8,696 nucleotides of DNA from Belnapia sp. (GTDB lineage: Bacteria > Pseudomonadota > Alphaproteobacteria > Acetobacterales > Acetobacteraceae): the NCBI GenBank assembly GCA_028291445.1, contig JAQGIA010000393.1, positions 1 to 8,696 on the forward strand, given 5' to 3'. Shown one piece after another: positions 5,117 to 8,696 of this stretch; position 1 is the stretch's first letter; every line of letters starts with the position of its first letter. The position numbers and the translations under genes are program-made. The notes under the pieces were generated by a model. It had not been told where the DNA came from. It worked only from the letters and a program-made list of their open reading frames with translations, and did not search any database.

Positions 5117-5929
5117 ATGCGGATGCATCGCACGGGTTGGATGGTGGCTGCACTGGTCGGTGCGTTCGCGGCGTCGGGAGACGCGCAGGCGGCGCGGCAG
5201 AACCAGTCGAATGCCGCCAGGCCCGGTCGGGATGCAGCGCGGACGCCAGCGGGCCAGGGCCATGGCCATGGCCACGCCCTGGCGCGCAGCCACGGCATCC
5301 GCCAGGTTGCCAACCGCGGCAACAGCAGCCATCGACGCAGCCGGACCTATGCCGGCACCGCGGCCAGCGGCGGTATTTCCTGCGTCCCCTATGCCCGCGC
5401 CGTCACCGGCATGCAGGTCAGCGGCAATGGCGGCGACTGGTGGGGCAATGCCGCCGGCCTCTATGACCGCGGCCAGCGGCCGGAGGCCGGCGCGGTCATG
5501 GCCTTCCGCGCCAACCAGGGCATGTCCCGCGGCCATGTCGCCGTGGTGCGCCAGGTGCTGAACCGGCGCGAGGTGCTGATCGACCACGCCAACTGGGGCG
5601 GCCCCGGCATCCGCCGCGGCAGCGTCATGCAGAACGTCACCGTGGTCGATGTCTCCGACCGCAACGACTGGTCCGCGGTGAAGGTCCAGTCCGGCTACAA
5701 CGCCGAGGCCTTCGGCCGCACCTATCCGACCTATGGCTTCATCTACAACCGCCCGGACGATGCCGCGAATACCGGCACCGCCTATGCCGGCCTGCCGCTG
5801 CGCCGCAGCGCCCGCTACGAGCAGGTGGCCGATGCGCCGGAAGCTGCCTCCCCGCGCGGCTATTCGCTGCAGGGCGTCTCGCCGATGACCACGGCGCAGG
5901 CAGTCAGCTACCAGCCCCGCCACCGCTGA
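5117..5929 (+). CDS. Secreted CHAP-domain cysteine hydrolase (putative peptidoglycan amidase/endopeptidase)
   Basis: A protein of 270 residues. A Sec-type signal peptide is clear: basic start MRMHR, hydrophobic core WMVAALVGAFAAS, and an A-Q-A cleavage site after about residue 25. The mature protein begins with a low-complexity linker (about 26-80) that includes GQGHGHGHA. The CHAP domain follows, from about 84 to 212. Catalytic candidates are Cys89 (ISCVPYAR), His140 (RGHVAVV) and Asn159 (DHANW). The domain ends at the YGFIYNRP segment near 206-213. A polar tail of about 55 residues follows, with no membrane anchor. CHAP enzymes cleave amide or peptide bonds in peptidoglycan, so a periplasmic role in wall remodelling is likely. 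Its exact bond specificity is not visible. The ATG at 5123 is a possible alternative start with little effect on the signal peptide. The gene appears monocistronic, bounded by the upstream terminator and a small hairpin just after its stop. Confidence 0.88.
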   Translation: MRMHRTGWMVAALVGAFAASGDAQAARQNQSNAARPGRDAARTPAGQGHGHGHALARSHGIRQVANRGNSSHRRSRTYAGTAASGGISCVPYARAVTGMQVSGNGGDWWGNAAGLYDRGQRPEAGAVMAFRANQGMSRGHVAVVRQVLNRREVLIDHANWGGPGIRRGSVMQNVTVVDVSDRNDWSAVKVQSGYNAEAFGRTYPTYGFIYNRPDDAANTGTAYAGLPLRRSARYEQVADAPEAASPRGYSLQGVSPMTTAQAVSYQPRHR

Positions 5930-5945
5930 TCCCCCAAGGGGATTT
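5929..5945 (+). terminator. Weak terminator-like hairpin after the CHAP gene
   Basis: ATCCCC (5929-5934) pairs with GGGGAT (5938-5943) around a CAA loop, followed by only two more T residues. The stem starts at the stop codon itself. It is short compared with the terminator at 4852 and may be a leaky stop or attenuator before the DUF1028 operon rather than an efficient terminator. Confidence 0.35.
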
Positions 5946-5977
5946 GCGGCCGGCCGGCGGCATGGCATCACTGCGGG

Positions 5978-6676
5978 ATGACATGGTCCATCCTGGCGCG
6001 CGATTCCGAAACCGGTGAGCTGGGCGTGGCGGTCGCCACGCGCTTCTTCGCCGTCGGCGCCGTCTGCCCCCGCGTCGAGGGCGGGATCGGCGCCCTGGCC
6101 ACCCAGGCCCTGGTCAACCCCATGCTCGGCATCCTCGGCATGGAGCGCCTGCGCGCCGGCGAGGCTCCGGCCGCCCTGCTGGAGGCGCTGCTCGCCGGCG
6201 ATGCCGGGCGGGACCACCGGCAATTCCACCTGATGGCGGCCGATGGCACGGTGGTGCAGCACACCGGCACCGCCTGCGTCGACTGGTGCGGCCATGTCGC
6301 CGGACCGGATGTCTCGGTCGCCGGCAACATGCTTGCGGGCCCGCAGGTGGTGCTCGCCACGCGCGATGCCTGGCTGGCCACCGCCGGACAGCCCATGGCG
6401 GAGCGCCTGCTGGCCGCGCTCGAAGCCGGCGAGGCGACCGGTGGCGACAAGCGGGGGAAGCAATCCGCGGCGCTGCCGGTCGCCCGGCGGGACCCCTACC
6501 CCGCCCGCGCTATCCGGGTCGACGACCACCCCGACCCGCTGGCCGAGCTGCGCCGGCTGCATGCCGTCTCCCGCCAGCGCTATGCCGGCTTCCGCCGCTT
6601 CCTGGCCGGGCGCGACCATCCCGGGGTCTTCGACCGAGAGGTGATCGAGGCGGCGCTGGCGGGGCCCACATCCTGA
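5978..6676 (+). CDS. DUF1028 family protein (putative Ntn-hydrolase fold)
   Basis: A protein of 232 residues with no signal peptide or membrane segment. The hallmarks of DUF1028 are all present. These are the start [28 protein letters not shown]; the [10 protein letters not shown] region; a TG-x-C-x-x-W-x-GH stretch ([12 protein letters not shown]); a GNML segment; and [12 protein letters not shown] at 155-166. Structural work, as I recall it, places DUF1028 in the Ntn-hydrolase superfamily. If so, Thr2, exposed after Met removal, is the natural candidate nucleophile; that is inference. The reaction is not established; hydrolysis of an amide or peptide bond is the reasonable guess. No clear Shine-Dalgarno precedes the ATG, only CTGCGGG directly against it, so initiation may be weak. 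The stop codon shares its A with the ATG of the first ABC ATPase, so the two are translationally coupled. Position as first gene of a peptide-importer operon suggests it acts on the imported compound. Confidence 0.88.
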   Translation: MTWSILARDSETGELGVAVATRFFAVGAVCPRVEGGIGALATQALVNPMLGILGMERLRAGEAPAALLEALLAGDAGRDHRQFHLMAADGTVVQHTGTACVDWCGHVAGPDVSVAGNMLAGPQVVLATRDAWLATAGQPMAERLLAALEAGEATGGDKRGKQSAALPVARRDPYPARAIRVDDHPDPLAELRRLHAVSRQRYAGFRRFLAGRDHPGVFDREVIEAALAGPTS

Positions 6677-7647
6677 TGGTGCTCGAGGTCCGCGACCTCG
6701 CGGTCACCTTCGCCACCGACCGCGGGATGCTGCGGGCGGTGGATGGCATCTCCTTCTCGGTCGAGGCGGGCAAGACCCTGGCGGTGGTCGGCGAGAGCGG
6801 CTGTGGCAAGTCGGTGACGGCACTCGCCATCATGGGATTGCTGCCGCCGGCGGCGCGCCTGGCCGGCTCCATCCGCCTGCGCGGGCGGGAGATGGCGACC
6901 CTGACGCCGGAGGAATGGCGCGGCCGCCGCGGGCGCGAGCTGGCGATGGTCTTCCAAGAGCCGATGACCAGCCTCAACCCCGCCTTCACCGCCGGGGAGC
7001 AGGTGGCCGAGGCGCTCAGGCTGCACGAGGGCCTGTCGCCCCGCGCCGCCATGGACCGGGCGGTGGAGATGCTGGCCCGCGTCCGCATCCCCGATGCGGC
7101 GCGGCGCGCGGCGCAATACCCGCACCAGCTCTCGGGCGGCATGCGGCAGCGGGTGATGATCGCCATGGCGCTGGCCTGCAAGCCGCGGCTGCTGATCTGC
7201 GACGAGCCGACGACCGCGCTCGATGTCACCGTGCAGGCCCAGATCCTGGCCCTGCTGGACGAGCTGAAGCGGGAGACCGGGACGGCGGTGGTGCTGATCA
7301 CCCACGACCTCGGCGTGGTCGCCGACCATGCCGATGAGGTGGTGGTGATGTATGCCGGGCGGGTCGCCGAACGGGCGAAGGCCGCGACCTTGTTCGCCCG
7401 GCCGGAGCATCCCTACACGGTTGGCCTGCTCGGCGCGGCGCCGCGGATCGAGGGCGGGGCCGGGCGGCTCGCCAGCATCGAGGGCACGGTGCCGGACCTG
7501 CTGCATCCGCCCGAGGGCTGCCGCTTCGCCCCGCGCTGCCCCTTCCGCGGCGAGGATTGCGCCCGGCAGCCGCCACTCGTCGAGGTCACGCCCGGTCATG
7601 CCAGCGCCTGCTGGCGCGCGCCGCTCGACCAGGTGCTGGCGGCATGA
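6676..7647 (+). CDS. Oligopeptide/dipeptide-type ABC transporter ATP-binding protein, first subunit (DppD/OppD-like)
   Basis: A peripheral inner-membrane ATPase of 323 residues, normal for DppD/OppD. In order: Walker A GESGCGKS (39-46), Q-loop Gln94 in [11 protein letters not shown], signature LSGGMRQRV (152-160), Walker B LLICDEP (Asp176, Glu177), D-loop TALD (180-183) and H-loop His210 in ITHDLG. The C-terminal extension typical of the peptide/nickel importer group follows ([13 protein letters not shown]). It includes four cysteines, 282, 288, 295 and 312, spaced as in the DppD-type C-terminal motif that can hold an iron-sulphur cluster. It would pair with the next gene product to power import of peptides, glutathione, nickel chelates or similar solutes; which one is not visible. 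The start at 6676 overlaps the DUF1028 stop by one base, and the frame's longer upstream extension is antiphase to that gene and not used. Confidence 0.94.
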   Translation: MVLEVRDLAVTFATDRGMLRAVDGISFSVEAGKTLAVVGESGCGKSVTALAIMGLLPPAARLAGSIRLRGREMATLTPEEWRGRRGRELAMVFQEPMTSLNPAFTAGEQVAEALRLHEGLSPRAAMDRAVEMLARVRIPDAARRAAQYPHQLSGGMRQRVMIAMALACKPRLLICDEPTTALDVTVQAQILALLDELKRETGTAVVLITHDLGVVADHADEVVVMYAGRVAERAKAATLFARPEHPYTVGLLGAAPRIEGGAGRLASIEGTVPDLLHPPEGCRFAPRCPFRGEDCARQPPLVEVTPGHASACWRAPLDQVLAA

Positions 7648-8687
7648 GCGAGGCGCTGCTGGAGCTCGGCGATCTGCGCAAGCATTTCCCGGTGCGGGAC
7701 ATGCTGGGGCGGGCGCGCGGTGCGGTGCGGGCGGTGGATGGCGTCTCGCTGGACGTGGCGCGCGGCACGGTGCTCGCCATCGTCGGCGAGAGCGGCTGCG
7801 GCAAGTCGACGCTCGGGCGGCTGGCGCTGCGGCTGATCGAGCCGGATGCGGGCAGCATCCGCTTCGAGGACGAGGATCTGCGGGCGCTGTCGGCGGCCGG
7901 GCTGCGCGCGCGGCGGCGGGAGATGCAGCTCATCTTCCAGGATCCGTTTGCCAGCCTCGATCCGCGCATGACGGTGGAGGCGGCGATCGCCGAGCCGCTG
8001 CGGCTGCACCGGATCGTGCCGCGCGGCGGGGAGCGGGCGCGGGTCGCCGAGCTGCTGGAGCGCGTCGGGCTGCGGCCCGAGAGCGCGCGGCGCTGGCCGC
8101 ATGAATTCTCCGGCGGGCAAAGGCAACGCATCGCCATCGCCCGGGCGCTCGCCAGCGGGCCGAAGCTGATCATCGGCGACGAGCCGGTGAGCGCGCTCGA
8201 TGTCTCGGTGCAGGCGCAGGTGGTGAACCTGCTGGGCGATCTGATCCGCGACCTCGGCCTCACCTTCGTGCTGATCAGCCATGACCTCGGCGTGGTGCGG
8301 CACATCGCCGACCGGGTGGCGGTGATGTACCTCGGGCAGATCGTCGAGGAGGGGCCGGCGCATGAAGTCTTCGCCGCGCCGCGGCATCCCTATACAAGGG
8401 CGCTGCTCGCCTCGGTGCCGGGGACGGGTGCGAAAGCCCCGCCGATCGAGGGCGACGTGCCGAGCCCGATCGCCCCGCCGCCGGGCTGCCGCTTCCATAC
8501 CCGCTGCCCGCATGCCGAGGCGATCTGCCGGGAGCAGGTACCGCTGCTGGAGGGCTTCGCCCATCGCGCCGCCTGCCACCTGCAGGACCGCCTGCCGCCC
8601 GCCCCTGCCCTGCATGAGGCGGATGCGGGCGGCGAGCGGCTGCGGCGGCTGCAAGCCTTCTTCACACCGACCGGGGCCCCCGCATGA
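7644..8687 (+). CDS. Oligopeptide/dipeptide-type ABC transporter ATP-binding protein, second subunit (DppF/OppF-like)
   Basis: A protein of 347 residues, the second nucleotide-binding subunit of the same importer. Walker [10 protein letters not shown] is at 48-56, Q-loop Gln99 in [11 protein letters not shown], signature FSGGQRQRI at 155-163, Walker B LIIGDEP with Asp179/Glu180, and H-loop His213 in ISHDLG. The SGGQ form of the signature and the [10 protein letters not shown] segment are typical of the F subunit. The C-terminal extension has cysteines 282, 288, 295 and 311, almost the same spacing as its partner. The start ATG overlaps the preceding stop in the ATGA arrangement (4 bases), so translation is coupled and the two subunits should be made in equal amounts. 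The frame is open upstream to 7557, but that part overlaps the partner gene. The last about 35 residues (from HLQDRLPP) are Ala/Pro/Arg-rich and probably flexible. Confidence 0.94.
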   Translation: MSEALLELGDLRKHFPVRDMLGRARGAVRAVDGVSLDVARGTVLAIVGESGCGKSTLGRLALRLIEPDAGSIRFEDEDLRALSAAGLRARRREMQLIFQDPFASLDPRMTVEAAIAEPLRLHRIVPRGGERARVAELLERVGLRPESARRWPHEFSGGQRQRIAIARALASGPKLIIGDEPVSALDVSVQAQVVNLLGDLIRDLGLTFVLISHDLGVVRHIADRVAVMYLGQIVEEGPAHEVFAAPRHPYTRALLASVPGTGAKAPPIEGDVPSPIAPPPGCRFHTRCPHAEAICREQVPLLEGFAHRAACHLQDRLPPAPALHEADAGGERLRRLQAFFTPTGAPA

Positions 8688-8696
8688 TCCGCAGGA
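8684..8696 (+). CDS. Start of a further operon gene, cut by the window edge
   Basis: An ATG overlaps the stop of the second ATPase gene as ATGA and opens MIRR before the window ends. The overlap repeats the coupling used between the two ATPases, so this is probably the next gene of the importer operon. Four residues do not identify it; a permease, a binding protein or a peptidase would all fit the context. Confidence 0.5.

Noticed and set aside
5072..6619. 515-residue open frame on the minus strand
   Set aside because: It is antisense to both the CHAP and DUF1028 genes and shows no domain motif; length alone reflects high GC content.
6580..7599. 339-residue minus-strand frame, and the 352-residue one at 7596-8654
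   Set aside because: Both are antisense to the ATPase genes with full ABC motifs; no independent support.

Overview
The window is very GC-rich DNA whose genes nearly all end codons in G or C. The protein families and codon style suggest an alphaproteobacterium of the Rhodospirillales, most likely Acetobacteraceae (Roseomonas-like). That placement is an inference from gene style, not a search result. Every convincing gene lies on the + strand. I see no tRNA, rRNA, CRISPR array, insertion sequence or phage module.

Region by region. (1) Positions 1-699 hold the 3' half of a major facilitator exporter. It is followed 25 bp later by an epoxide-hydrolase-type alpha/beta hydrolase (725-1894); the two are probably co-transcribed. 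(2) An AT-rich promoter-like patch and a leader hairpin precede a short RTX calcium-binding protein (2014-2907). Its C-terminal half looks built for type I secretion, and its N-terminal domain I do not recognise. (3) A Gfo/Idh/MocA oxidoreductase (3013-3987) is followed by a 432-bp gap. The gap holds a coding-like remnant and a set of 13-bp tandem repeats. (4) A RidA-family protein (4420-4770) ends at a strong intrinsic terminator (4852-4890). (5) A long leader containing two dyads precedes a secreted CHAP-domain hydrolase (5117-5929). (6) A tightly packed operon begins with a DUF1028 protein (5978-6676). Two oligopeptide/dipeptide-type ABC ATPases follow (6676-7647 and 7644-8687), and a further gene starts at 8684 and runs out of the window. 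Successive genes in this run overlap by 1 or 4 bases.

How they work together. The last block is the clearest functional unit: the energising half of a Dpp/Opp/Gsi-type importer, coupled to a putative Ntn-fold hydrolase (DUF1028) that may process an imported peptide or amide. The CHAP protein acts outside the cytoplasm, probably on peptidoglycan. The RidA protein would deaminate reactive enamine/imine intermediates in the cytoplasm. The RTX protein is probably exported, but no type I secretion genes lie in this window. Nothing here is unambiguously a new defence or mobile system. The best candidates for undescribed biology are the N-terminal module of the RTX protein, the DUF1028-transporter coupling, and the repeat and dyad elements in the intergenic regions.
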